Assembly (NCBI RefSeq): GCF_015548375.1
Contig: NZ_JADMWW010000001.1
Coordinates: forward strand, 124,987 to 188,986
DNA length: 64,000 nt
Source of the DNA: Collinsella aerofaciens
GTDB taxonomy: Bacteria; Actinomycetota; Coriobacteriia; Coriobacteriales; Coriobacteriaceae
Direction of reading: 5' to 3'
Positions within the stretch are counted from its first letter, which is position 1, and every line of letters starts with the position of its first letter. The notes under the pieces are model-generated. The model was given only the letters and a program-made list of their open reading frames with translations. It was not told where the DNA came from and ran no database searches. A program made the translations under genes and the position numbers. Below, in pieces: positions 52,547 through 60,735 of this stretch.

Positions 52547-53251
52547 TTAGCGAACGGCCCGCTGCGATTTGCGCCACAGCAGATACGAGTAGACGTAGAC
52601 GGCTCCGACCGAACCAAACGCCAGAACCGCAATCACCGCGGCGACGACTTCACTCGAAAGCACGCTGCCTGCCACGCCCATCGCAATCAGGCCAATACCC
52701 AGCACCATAAAGCAGGCGCCGCCAAAACGCTGCGTACGGCGCCAGTTCTCGGGATCGGCAAGCGCCCAGGGTGTCTTGATACCGAGCGTATGGTTCTGCT
52801 TCACACGCGGCAAGTAGTTGCCTACGCCGATGAACAGCAAACCGACAACACCGGAAATCAGCACGTTAACCGAACCGACCGCCGGCACCACGCCCCAGAC
52901 CGTAAGCTCTCCCAGCCAGCTTATCGCGCACATGAACAAGGTGAAGGCGATTACGAAGCCCTGGTAGAACTTGCCCGAGGTTCGATATGCCTCACCTTTG
53001 GGGTCGATGCGCGGCACCACACAGAACATTGCGAGAAGCGCCAGAGGCAGCACGCCGAGCGCGGAGGCCATCCAGCTAGGACCCCAACCGTCGACGGCGC
53101 CGTTCGCGCCCCAGTGCGTGGGAATCTGCGCCGGCAAGCTCGGCATCACCATGAGGTGCGCTACGACATTGGCGACGCACAGAGCGACCAGCGCAATCCA
53201 CACGCGCGACGATACCCCCGTGGGGTGAATGCCCTTGTTTTCGTTATTCAT
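52547..53251 (-). CDS. SdpI-family membrane protein
   Basis: 234 residues with about six membrane segments. The DUF1648 part has VMPSLPAQIPTHWGANGAVDGWG; the SdpI part has YLPRVKQNHTLGIKTPWALADPENWRRTQRFGG. In Bacillus, SdpI gives immunity to the SdpC toxin and titrates the repressor SdpR. Here the ArsR-type gene lies directly upstream, overlapping by 8 bases (ATG 53251). No SdpC-like toxin is present in the window. Confidence 0.9.
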   Translation of the reverse strand: MNNENKGIHPTGVSSRVWIALVALCVANVVAHLMVMPSLPAQIPTHWGANGAVDGWGPSWMASALGVLPLALLAMFCVVPRIDPKGEAYRTSGKFYQGFVIAFTLFMCAISWLGELTVWGVVPAVGSVNVLISGVVGLLFIGVGNYLPRVKQNHTLGIKTPWALADPENWRRTQRFGGACFMVLGIGLIAMGVAGSVLSSEVVAAVIAVLAFGSVGAVYVYSYLLWRKSQRAVR

Positions 53252-53522
53252 CCTTATCACCTTCCGTGTTTGTAAAGCCCATAAACCAGCCAATTAAATC
53301 CTGCATGACGGTGGTGTTTAAGCTGTATACGATGTTTTGGCCATGGCGCTCATCGGTCACCAACCCGGCGTTTTTGAGCGTCGCCAAGTGATGGCTCAGT
53401 GACGGCTTACTGATGTCAAAATGCTCGGCAAGCTCTCCGGCCGTACAATTGCCCTCGTGCAGTAGTTCCAAAATGCGCCGCCGCGTAGGATCGTCAAGCG
53501 CCTTAAAACCCTCTCCCGGCAT
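53244..53522 (-). CDS. ArsR-family repressor (SdpR-like)
   Basis: 92 residues with a winged HTH: FKALDDPTRRRILELLHEGN, TAGELAEHFDISKPSLSHHLATLKNAGLV (recognition helix, in sections), and a short wing. It has no metal-binding Cys pair, as in SdpR. AGAGGAGG precedes ATG 53522. Autoregulation with the downstream SdpI gene is likely; a palindrome overlaps its promoter. Confidence 0.9.
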   Translation of the reverse strand: MPGEGFKALDDPTRRRILELLHEGNCTAGELAEHFDISKPSLSHHLATLKNAGLVTDERHGQNIVYSLNTTVMQDLIGWFMGFTNTEGDKDE

Positions 53523-53556
53523 AAGACCTCCTCTCATCATCTCTCATGACGCGCAC

Positions 53557-53593
53557 ACTATACTCGATATTTAGATGTTTGTCTAACTATCTA
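53557..53593 (-). promoter_or_regulatory. sdpR-sdpI promoter and candidate operator
   Basis: On the minus strand TTAGAC (53586-53581) and TATAGT (53562-53557) are 18 bp apart. The imperfect palindrome TAGAT...ATCTA (53572-53593) overlaps the -35 box, the expected place for an ArsR-type operator. Confidence 0.55.
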
Positions 53594-53606
53594 ATCTTGT
53601 ACTCAA

Positions 53607-53770
53607 AAAAAATAGCCGCCTCCGCGTAATGCGAAGACGGCCACTTCTCACGCTACAAACGTGTTTTAGAGTTGGCCAACCCGCTGCAACGGGTGCCATC
53701 TGCTTCAATCTTATGCGAACCCCGATCCCATTTCAACAAGCCCAAGGGCTCAAATGGAATCGCGATAACA
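53607..53770 (-). ncRNA. candidate small RNA with intrinsic terminator
   Basis: There is a good minus-strand terminator (GCCGTCTTCGC ... GCGGAGGCGGC followed by TATTTTTTTT, 53607-53641) but no minus-strand gene upstream of it. The preceding 100 or so bases fold into clear helices: CCATTT/AAATGG with AGCCC/GGGCT, CCCG/CGGG, and GGCCA/TGGCC around CACG/CGTG. I did not recognise an Rfam family; SRP RNA was considered and does not fit. No promoter is certain. Confidence 0.4.
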
Positions 53771-53822
53771 CCTATAATGGCGATAGCTAAAACACGATTC
53801 GCTTCCCCATCGGAGGATGTCT

Positions 53823-54617
53823 ATGACCGAAACCGCTGCCGCTCTCGTCGAGACACGCGACACCAAGCTCGAGATCATCATGGGCCGCGAGGCACTCGAT
53901 AAGCTCGCCGATGCTACGGTGTTGGTGCTCGGCTGCGGAGGCGTGGGCTCCAACTGCTGCGAGGCACTCGCCCGCGGCGGCATTGGTCATTTCGTCATTC
54001 TGGACAAGGACATCGTCGCGCCCAGCAATATCAATCGCCAGGCTATCGCCTTTCACAGCACCATCGGCAAGCGCAAGGTCGATGTTATGGAAGCCATGAT
54101 CCACGACATCAATCCCACCGCCACCGTTATCAAACGCACCGAATACCTGCTGAGCGACAACATCGACGAGTTCTTCGCGAGCGTTTTGGAGCAGACGGAC
54201 GGCAAGCTCGACTACGTCGTCGACGCCATCGACACCATCTCGGCCAAGCTCACCATTGCCAAATATGCTCAGGACCACGACATTCGTTTGGTTAGCTCCA
54301 TGGGCGGGGCCAACAAGCTCCATCCCGAGTGCCTCCGCTTTGCCGACATTTTCGATACGGTACGTGACCCCATGAGCCGCATCATGCGCAAAGAATGTAA
54401 GAAGCGCGGAATCAAGAGTCTGCACGTGCTGTTTAGCTGCGAGGAATCGGTTAAGACCCAACCCCGCGACCCGTCCAACATCCACGAGCGTACCGAGTTG
54501 GGTACCGCTAGTTTTATGCCGCCCATCATGGGTCAGATGATTGCCGGCGAGGTTATCCGCCAGATCAGTGGACGCGGCACCGAGCGTGTGCGCGCCGACG
54601 GCCAACGCCTGGACTAG
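53823..54617 (+). CDS. tcdA: tRNA threonylcarbamoyladenosine dehydratase
   Basis: 264-residue E1-like enzyme that cyclises t6A37 in tRNA in an ATP-dependent step. LGREALDKL-like GREALDKLADATVLVLGCGGVGSN is the nucleotide loop; NRQAIAFHSTIGKRK, VVDAIDTISAKL and the Cys in MRKECKKRG follow. GGAGG stands 6 bases before ATG 53823. TATAAT at 53773-53778 may be its -10. tatD follows 14 bases after the stop, so the two probably form an operon. Confidence 0.9.
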   Translation: MTETAAALVETRDTKLEIIMGREALDKLADATVLVLGCGGVGSNCCEALARGGIGHFVILDKDIVAPSNINRQAIAFHSTIGKRKVDVMEAMIHDINPTATVIKRTEYLLSDNIDEFFASVLEQTDGKLDYVVDAIDTISAKLTIAKYAQDHDIRLVSSMGGANKLHPECLRFADIFDTVRDPMSRIMRKECKKRGIKSLHVLFSCEESVKTQPRDPSNIHERTELGTASFMPPIMGQMIAGEVIRQISGRGTERVRADGQRLD

Positions 54618-54631
54618 CGGAGTGCGCCGAG

Positions 54632-55414
54632 ATGGAGCCCCGGTTATTTGATGCACACTGCCATCTTGATTTGATGGCTCACCCGGACGCCGTTGCCGAT
54701 GAGGCGACGGCACTGGGCTTGGGCCTATTTGATTGCGGCGTCGATCCACGTGACTTTTCGGCCGCAAACGAGCGCGCCCATCGCCAACCAAGCATCATCG
54801 CCGGCATTGGGCTTCACCCCTGGTGGCTTGCCGACGGTCGCTGCGGTCCTGCCGAAATCAATCTGCTTTGCGAAGTTGCAGCCCAAGAGCGCTACATCGG
54901 CGAGGTGGGACTCGACTTTTCTGCGCGCTTTGCCGGAAGCGAGCCGCTGCAAACACAGGCACTTGACCGGCTCTGCGAGGCTCTCGCGCAACATCCTCTT
55001 ACCGGGCGTGTGATATCAATTCACGACGTTCGTTCGGCAGGAGCCGTACTGGACGTCCTCGAATCGCATGGACTACTCATCCCAAACCCCGACTCCCCCG
55101 CTATCATCTTCCACTGGTTTAGCGGTACTTCGGACGAACTCGTCCGCGCGCGTAATGCGGGCTGTTATTTTTCCGTGAACGAGCGGATGCTCGCCACCAA
55201 GCGCGGTCGCGAATACGCCCGACAGATCCCACTCGATCGTTTACTGCTCGAGACCGATGCGCCGGCGGAGGCAAACACCGAAACAAGCGCACAGTCGCTT
55301 ATCAGATCGCTCACATGGACCTCAGAACGCATCGTCTCACTCAAAAACCGCGACGCAGAGTGCATCGAGTCGGCAGTTTTAGCAAATGCGCACTCTGTTT
55401 TTGACCTTCGCTAG
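54632..55414 (+). CDS. TatD-family metal-dependent hydrolase
   Basis: 260 residues. LFDAHCHLD gives the first metal histidines; GIGLHPWW, IGEVGLDFS (metal Glu), VISIHDVRS, FHWFSG and LLLETDAP (final Asp) match the TatD deoxyribonuclease motif series. The family acts as a 3'-5' exonuclease or on other phosphoesters. It is 14 bases downstream of tcdA. An AT-rich repeat element follows. Confidence 0.88.
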   Translation: MEPRLFDAHCHLDLMAHPDAVADEATALGLGLFDCGVDPRDFSAANERAHRQPSIIAGIGLHPWWLADGRCGPAEINLLCEVAAQERYIGEVGLDFSARFAGSEPLQTQALDRLCEALAQHPLTGRVISIHDVRSAGAVLDVLESHGLLIPNPDSPAIIFHWFSGTSDELVRARNAGCYFSVNERMLATKRGREYARQIPLDRLLLETDAPAEANTETSAQSLIRSLTWTSERIVSLKNRDAECIESAVLANAHSVFDLR

Positions 55415-55429
55415 CCCCGGTGGGCAAAA

Positions 55430-55639
55430 AATGCCAAATATGAGTACTGTTGCAAATCCAGTCACATTATTTTACGGCAAAATAGTGCCTTGATAATGTA
55501 CAGCTATCCATTATCAAGGCACTTTAAGGTGGTTAAAGTCATTTTTAGCAGGTTTTAATCACTCGCAGACACCCAACTAGGCCCTCAATAGCTTAATTTC
55601 GCTGTTACTAAATTAGTGACAGTACTCATATTTAGCATT
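55430..55639. mobile_element. MITE-like AT-rich element with terminal inverted repeats
   Basis: 21-base ends, AATGCCAAATATGAGTACTG with a final T (55430-55450), and their complement with one mismatch (55619-55639) flank about 170 bp of AT-rich DNA. Inside is a 15-bp hairpin AGTGCCTTGATAATG (55484-55498) and complement (55509-55523). There is no coding capacity. It contrasts strongly in base composition with both neighbours. A clear target-site duplication is not visible. Confidence 0.6.
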
Positions 55640-55651
55640 ATTTGTCCATGG

Positions 55652-55686
55652 AGTCCCGGGGGGCGACAATTCGACTCCCCGGGACT
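55652..55686. terminator. hairpin between the converging tatD and sugar kinase genes
   Basis: AGTCCCGGGG and CCCCGGGACT form a 10-bp stem. No T-tract follows on the minus strand. Confidence 0.45.
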
Positions 55687-55692
55687 GCTCAC

Positions 55693-56556
55693 CTATTCGG
55701 AAATCGGCACTCCATGGCCCCAGGAGCCTTCCATGCCGCATACGGTCGAAGCAAACCCCGCCGCAAAGTCGAGTGCACGCTCGATGGCCTCGGCACCATC
55801 CTCGCCACGCTTGACGGAATCGAGATAACACATCAGGAACGAAGTCAGGAATGAGTCGCCCGCACCCATGGTGTCCTTCATATCCGTTACCGGCTTAGCC
55901 AGTTGGCGGTAATAACGATCGCCATCATAGGCAATGCAGCCCTCAGCGCCAGCCGTTGCCGATACGAAACGCGGACCTAGGCTCCTCACCCATGCCAGAC
56001 GCTCGCGAATCTCATCCTCACTCGCGGCGTCTGCCGCGCTAAAGAACGCGAAGTCAACGTAGGGAGCAATCTGCTCGTAGTACTCGTCGGTCGAATCGTC
56101 CGAGAAGTCAAACGAAACCGTGATGCCCGCGGCCTTCAACTTGGGAAGTTCACGCTCGGTAAAGCAATAGTTGCCCGAGTGGACTACGTCGAACTGCTTC
56201 ACGTACGCAAGGTCAAAGCGATCGAGCACATAGCGCGCATCACCACGGATGCCGCCCTCATTGGAGCCAAGGAAAACACGGTCGCCGTTAACGACGGTCA
56301 CGCGTGCCGCACCGTTCTCGCCGATGAGCTGCTTGCACTTGGCAAGCTCAACGTCCTCATCCTCAAGACTCGCAATCACATGCTCAGCAGCAGCGTCATT
56401 ACCAAGGATGCCCATATACGCGGAGCGCGCGGCGCCGCACTTCTTGGCATACACGGCAAAGTTCACCGCATTGCCACCCGGATACATTGTGTGGATATGC
56501 TCGTAGCAGTCGACGACGTTGTCGCCAAACCCCAGTGCGCTCACGTTAAATGCCAT
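55693..56556 (-). CDS. PfkB-family sugar kinase, fructoselysine 6-kinase-like
   Basis: 287 residues. MYPGGNAVNFAVYAKKCGA is the N-terminal PfkB signature region, and KDTMGAGDSFLTSFL the C-terminal one with the catalytic Asp. The overall layout with FSDDSTDEYYEQIAPYVDFAFFSA resembles FrlD fructoselysine kinases rather than ribokinase. No fructoselysine deglycase gene is adjacent, so the substrate is open. A HAD phosphatase gene lies 60 bp upstream on the same strand. Confidence 0.82.
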   Translation of the reverse strand: MAFNVSALGFGDNVVDCYEHIHTMYPGGNAVNFAVYAKKCGAARSAYMGILGNDAAAEHVIASLEDEDVELAKCKQLIGENGAARVTVVNGDRVFLGSNEGGIRGDARYVLDRFDLAYVKQFDVVHSGNYCFTERELPKLKAAGITVSFDFSDDSTDEYYEQIAPYVDFAFFSAADAASEDEIRERLAWVRSLGPRFVSATAGAEGCIAYDGDRYYRQLAKPVTDMKDTMGAGDSFLTSFLMCYLDSVKRGEDGAEAIERALDFAAGFASTVCGMEGSWGHGVPISE

Positions 56557-56616
56557 GACGCCGCCTCTCTCTTATGCCAACGGAACCACTGTTGTGACAG
56601 CAGTACCGCCCAGAAT

Positions 56617-57276
56617 CTACGCGAGTTCCAGCAGCTCCGGCAGCTGGTCGATAATCTTGTCCGCGGCATCCTGGCTAAAGCCAAAGCGCTCCTCGCGCTT
56701 GGCAATAACCGTCAGGCCGGCTCGCTTACCCGCGGTAATGCCCGGAACGGAATCCTCAACGCAGCAGCAGCGATTCGCGGGCAGCCCCAGCAGGTCTAGC
56801 GCATGCAGGTAGATGTCGGGCTCGGGTTTACTCTCCTTAAACTGCTCGCCGCTCACCACATACTCAAAGGCATCCGACAGCCCGCATGCGTTGAGCACTT
56901 CCTCGATGCTAACCATGGGAGACGAGCTGGCAAGCGCCACGCGAACGCCACGGCGCGGCAGCTCTCGAATCGTATCCACGGCGCCTGGGTTAATCAAAGC
57001 CTGATAGTCGCGCGGACGCTCATGCGCCCACTCGTCCCAACGGGCCAACGCTTCCTCGCCAGTGAAGTGCCCCTTACCGGCGCGCTCAAACCAATCGACC
57101 AGCATATGCAGGAAGAACTGATGCGAGGTACCGACCTGCCCATTCAACTCCTCTTGAGTCAGATTAAGCCCAAGCTCCTTGGCAAACGCGGCAGTCTCGC
57201 CCAGGTAGTAATACTCGGTATCGACAATGACGCCGTCCATGTCAAAGATAACGGCGTCGAACGGAAATGCGGACAC
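56617..57276 (-). CDS. HAD-superfamily hydrolase, beta-phosphoglucomutase-like
   Basis: 219 residues. Motif I is FDAVIFDMDGVIVDTE, motif II LASSS, motif III Lys in KESKPEPDIYLHAL, motif IV VEDSVPGITAG. The helical cap after motif I is that of beta-phosphoglucomutase and sugar phosphatases. The start is GTG 57276 with GGGAGGG upstream; the frame to 57324 runs through a terminator hairpin. Phosphatase and mutase roles are not separable by eye. Confidence 0.88.
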   Translation of the reverse strand: MSAFPFDAVIFDMDGVIVDTEYYYLGETAAFAKELGLNLTQEELNGQVGTSHQFFLHMLVDWFERAGKGHFTGEEALARWDEWAHERPRDYQALINPGAVDTIRELPRRGVRVALASSSPMVSIEEVLNACGLSDAFEYVVSGEQFKESKPEPDIYLHALDLLGLPANRCCCVEDSVPGITAGKRAGLTVIAKREERFGFSQDAADKIIDQLPELLELA

Positions 57277-57292
57277 GGCACCCTCCCTAACA

Positions 57293-57318
57293 AAAGGGCG
57301 CCTGCAAGCAGGCGCCCA
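57293..57318 (-). terminator. terminator after the Cof-type phosphatase gene
   Basis: GGGCGCCTGC and GCAGGCGCCC (minus strand) form a 10-bp stem with TTTTGTT following; the next gene starts only 17 bases further on, so readthrough or attenuation feeds it. Confidence 0.8.
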
Positions 57319-57339
57319 AACCATGCATTATCGGCGATT

Positions 57340-58182
57340 CTAACCCAGCAGCTTATCCAGCGCCATTGCAATACCATCTTCGTTGTTATCGGCGGTCACC
57401 ATCTGGGCCACAGCCTTAACCTCATCGACGGCGTTACCCATGGCAACACCGGTGCCGGCCCACTCAATCATGGACTTGTCGTTCTGGCCGTCGCCAAACG
57501 ATACGACCTCGCTGGCATCGATGCCGAGTTTGGGCAGGGCACCCTCGAGCGCACGGGCTTTGTCGATACCGTGCGCCGTGTACTCAAAGTACCAGTCGGC
57601 CGTAAACATGCCCGAAAGCGTCTGCTTAAAGGGCGCATACATCTCCTCGTAATGCGCCTGCAGGTAGGCCGGATCGCCCGCCGTCAGCAGCTTGTCCACG
57701 GGATAAGCATCAGCGACCTCATGCAGGCTCTCGACCTCGCGGATCTTAAGATCGCACGCATCGCGCTCGTATTTGACGATGTTTTTCTGCGAGCCGTCAG
57801 GCAGCGTGATCATGCAGCGGTACGAGTCCTCGACGTGCAAATCGCGACCGAGCGAAATCATAGGGATCACGTCAAAATTACGCAGGTGATCAATCAGGCG
57901 ATGCAATTCGTCGGCAGGCATAGCCTGATCGAACAGCACCTCGTCGGTCTGGGCATCGACGACGTGTGCGCCGTTAAAGGCAACTAGCAGACCGTCATGG
58001 TTTTGGAGGTCGAGCTCCTGCGCCAAGGCGTGGAGCCCCCATGCGGGACGGCCCGAAGCCAAAATGAGCTTAATGCCCGACTCCTGCGCCGCGAGCAGCT
58101 TCTCGCGCGTACGCGGGCTAATCACTTTCTGATCGTTGGTGAGCGTACCGTCGATATCCATCGCGATGGCTTTGATTGCCAT
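57340..58182 (-). CDS. Cof-type HAD phosphatase
   Basis: 280 residues. IAMDIDGTLTNDQKVIS is motif I with the nucleophile Asp, LASGRPAWG motif II, and VVSFGDGQNDKSMIEWAGTGVAMGNA motif IV; a large C2 cap lies between. Cof enzymes dephosphorylate sugar phosphates, pyridoxal phosphate or FMN. GGGAGG precedes ATG 58182. It is the first of three leftward sugar-phosphate genes. Confidence 0.9.
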   Translation of the reverse strand: MAIKAIAMDIDGTLTNDQKVISPRTREKLLAAQESGIKLILASGRPAWGLHALAQELDLQNHDGLLVAFNGAHVVDAQTDEVLFDQAMPADELHRLIDHLRNFDVIPMISLGRDLHVEDSYRCMITLPDGSQKNIVKYERDACDLKIREVESLHEVADAYPVDKLLTAGDPAYLQAHYEEMYAPFKQTLSGMFTADWYFEYTAHGIDKARALEGALPKLGIDASEVVSFGDGQNDKSMIEWAGTGVAMGNAVDEVKAVAQMVTADNNEDGIAMALDKLLG

Positions 58183-58331
58183 ATATGCCTCCCTGTCATT
58201 GAACAACCTTGTCTGAGCCATCATACAGAACACCCATCGCGACTCCGTTTACAACGGGCAAAAAGTCATATTGTCTCGAACATGAACGGCGTGTGGTCGT
58301 GAAGCTTTATCGTTCAGGTCAAATACGTCTG

Positions 58332-59006
58332 CTAGCGACGCTCATCCGTCGGTGCGCCCTCGACGATCGCGATGCCCGCCGATGCACCTAACGCGCTGGC
58401 GCCGGCCTCGATGAATGCGCAAGCCTCTTCGTAATTATGGATACCGCCCGCCGCCTTGATTGCCACGGCATCGCCGAGCACCTCGTGCATCAGCCGCACG
58501 TCCTCGAGCTTAGCACCGCCAAAGCTTCTGCCAGTCGATGTCTTAAGGAATCCCGGCTTGGCCTCCAGCGCGATCTCGCATACACGGCGCTTGGCGGCGT
58601 CGTCGCCGTCCAGTTTGCACATCTCGACGATCACCTTGTCAGTGATGCCATGCGCGCGACAAAAATCAGCAATGGTAGTCATCTCGCGCTCGATGGCATC
58701 AAAATCGCGGTTCTCAACCGACTCCTGATTCAAAACGTAGTCAATCTCGGTAAAGCCACACGCAGCGTATTCCTCAAACCTCGCAAGCTTCTCCTCAAGC
58801 GTCATAGTGCCCTGGGGAAAGTCGATAGCGCCGGCAAGGATGATGTCAGAGTCCTCGAGCATGGCGCGGCCCGTCTCGTACTCCTGCAGGTTCGCAAATA
58901 CGCAGCGAAAGTTGTACTTTAACGCCTTCTCGACATATTGCTCAAACGTGTCCTCGGGGGCATCGATATAGTCGATGTATTTGTTGATGGATTTGGTAAG
59001 CGTCAT
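58332..59006 (-). CDS. deoC: deoxyribose-phosphate aldolase
   Basis: 224 residues; splits deoxyribose 5-phosphate to glyceraldehyde 3-phosphate and acetaldehyde. Catalytic lysines lie in PGFLKTSTGRSFGGAK (Schiff base) and AVAIKAAGGIHNY. Its start MTLTKSINKYIDYIDAPED and overall form are of the shorter DeoC branch. AAGGAGG precedes ATG 59006. A hairpin GTGGTTT/AAACCAC (59041-59064) is in its leader. Confidence 0.92.
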   Translation of the reverse strand: MTLTKSINKYIDYIDAPEDTFEQYVEKALKYNFRCVFANLQEYETGRAMLEDSDIILAGAIDFPQGTMTLEEKLARFEEYAACGFTEIDYVLNQESVENRDFDAIEREMTTIADFCRAHGITDKVIVEMCKLDGDDAAKRRVCEIALEAKPGFLKTSTGRSFGGAKLEDVRLMHEVLGDAVAIKAAGGIHNYEEACAFIEAGASALGASAGIAIVEGAPTDERR

Positions 59007-59040
59007 GCTGGGCCTCCTTGTTCAGGACTGACAACCGATT

Positions 59041-59064
59041 CGTGGTTTCACGCGAAAAACCACG
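59041..59064 (-). promoter_or_regulatory. hairpin in the deoC leader
   Basis: GTGGTTT and AAACCAC pair around TTCGCGTG or its complement, some 35-60 bases before the start codon. It may be an operator or an mRNA hairpin. Confidence 0.35.
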
Positions 59065-59220
59065 TTCAATGTACGCCCGGCATGCAAGGACAGCGTCCGC
59101 ATTCCGACAAGTGGTATGAAATTAGCTGTAAACGTATATTTACAGACAGTGAATGGCACCGCACGCGGATGCCGACAGCAAGACATCCCCCCCCTCAATA
59201 CACCCTCATGCCCATTTAAA

Positions 59221-59330
59221 TAGCAAGGGGCCCGTATCTGTTGGGATACGGGCCCCTTTCGGCCATGACCTATCTCAGCAGCAAAGACCACTTGCGGTGA
59301 GCGCGGTAGAACTCGATCGCACCATCTTAT
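59221..59330 (-). pseudogene. decayed duplicate of the pgi 3' end with its terminator
   Basis: The minus strand reads [11 protein letters not shown] (59291-59320) in the same order as the end of intact pgi ([10 protein letters not shown], 62793 onwards), but the stop codon is replaced by TGG. The following hairpin AAGGGGCCCGTATC/GATACGGGCCCCTT (59225-59258) is the same terminator as at 62729-62760, with an identical 14-base right arm (GGATACGGGCCCCT). The rest differs by perhaps a quarter. It marks the far end of the cassette next to pgi. Confidence 0.75.
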
Positions 59331-59781
59331 CCGAGCCGGGGCACGTTCGCATAGCGTGGCGCGTGACGGTTGCAAAACCACCCCATTTGAAACAAAGGCA
59401 AAAAAGTACTTGCAAAGACGCGTTCCGACATATAAGTTGATAAAAGACCGCCGTTGCGGTTTTAAGTAGATCGAGCATATGAAGTTTCAGTTTTTAGCGT
59501 GTAAGAGAAAGAAGATCGGCAAAGTACAGCCCCAAACGCAATGACAACTTAATGAGGTAACTGCCACATGTGAGGCACCCGGGGCATTGCTGTCTCGATT
59601 TTGAGCACGATGCCTTCCGCCTTGCATGGGCCGTTCCATCCCGCCCCTGCAGCAACTGCCTCACGGGCTCATTGAAAACCGCATAGCACCCCAACGTCAG
59701 CACATCACCCACGGCAAGCACATCACTCACGACAACCAACACATCAACAAACAGCACGAACATCAACCGATTGGAGAAGCT
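59331..59781. other. leader region of the pgi-linked cassette, no gene seen
   Basis: About 450 bp without a supported gene. It includes a small CCGCCGTTGCGG-TTTT hairpin near 59447-59465 and, from 59690 onward, a stretch rich in CACATCA/CAACA repeats that runs into the first cassette gene. No integrase or recombination directionality gene can be read. Confidence 0.5.
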
Positions 59782-60672
59782 ATGACAAACCACCACGCTG
59801 AAGACGGCGATAAGAAAAGCATTCTGGATACCCGCATTGAGCGAGCATATGCAAACGAATATGACGCCGCCTTTGCCGCCGCGACCATCAAGAACTACGC
59901 GTCGCTACCGCTCGCGACGATCTTGGCCGACCACCCTCAACTGCTGAAGCGCTGCACAAAGATCATGGGCGACCCCGACATTCGCAAGCTGACAGACCCC
60001 TATGCCCCAAAACGCGACAACGATTCGTACGTTCTTACCGTAGGCTGCCTAGCCCATATGCTTACGGCGCTTGACACGAAACTCAAGCTCGAATGGGAAC
60101 CCGACGAGCGTCATGAACTCGAAAGCAAGCGGAACACCCTGCGCACCGCACTGTTCCTTCCGTTGGACGGCCTCAAGCGCTGCAACGTCGAGCTCAATAC
60201 ACAGGCGCGGCAAAAGCCCGGAACCACGGGGCAGAAAACTCCAAGACCCCATGCGGCCATCGTCGACCGCAACCGATATAACCGCATGACCGCGCATTTT
60301 TCTGCCGAGGGAACAGCCATAAGGACGCTAATCGACCTGCTGTGCCTCCTGAGCATCAACGAGCTATTTGAGGGCTATCTCGCCCTTGTTCCCGCGACGG
60401 CACCCAAGTCGGTAGCAAAGATCATCGAGACCTGCAGACGCCAGTTTGAGCGCCATCGCAATGGCAGCGAGATGAACGCCAGCATCGCGCAGTACTACGC
60501 GGCTCATTACAAAAATGACGGATGTGCCCCTGTCGAGCATCAGCTGCGGCTCGCCTACACCACGCCCGCCGCAACGCTCTATCGCTTTGGAGCCCTTGGC
60601 GCTTGCGAGCCGCACGAACAGGCAGTCTGCCCCACAACCGAGCTCGATCTCAGGCTCGGACGAACCCTGTAG
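59782..60672 (+). CDS. 296-residue protein of unknown function, first cassette gene
   Basis: Start ATG 59782 with GGAGAAG upstream. The sequence is largely helical and charged, with no signal peptide or membrane segment. Recognisable stretches are MTNHHAEDGDKKSILDTRIE, HMLTALDTKLKLEWEPDERH and LSINELFEGYLALVPAT. I did not recognise a family. It lies 63 bases before a ClpP-like protease gene and is followed by a VirD4-like ATPase, so it probably belongs to the same function, perhaps as a substrate, adaptor or replication/transfer protein. Confidence 0.7.
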   Translation: MTNHHAEDGDKKSILDTRIERAYANEYDAAFAAATIKNYASLPLATILADHPQLLKRCTKIMGDPDIRKLTDPYAPKRDNDSYVLTVGCLAHMLTALDTKLKLEWEPDERHELESKRNTLRTALFLPLDGLKRCNVELNTQARQKPGTTGQKTPRPHAAIVDRNRYNRMTAHFSAEGTAIRTLIDLLCLLSINELFEGYLALVPATAPKSVAKIIETCRRQFERHRNGSEMNASIAQYYAAHYKNDGCAPVEHQLRLAYTTPAATLYRFGALGACEPHEQAVCPTTELDLRLGRTL

Positions 60673-60735
60673 CCCGCCAGCCCCTCCGCGGGCAACAATC
60701 CTATTCCACAACACAACCAACAGAAAGGAGTCCTC

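Noticed and set aside
53607-53770. SRP (4.5S) RNA or tRNA in the structured region
   Set aside because: GAAGCAG occurs but the conserved GGAA tetraloop context is missing, and no tRNA T-arm or CCA-type acceptor stem can be formed.
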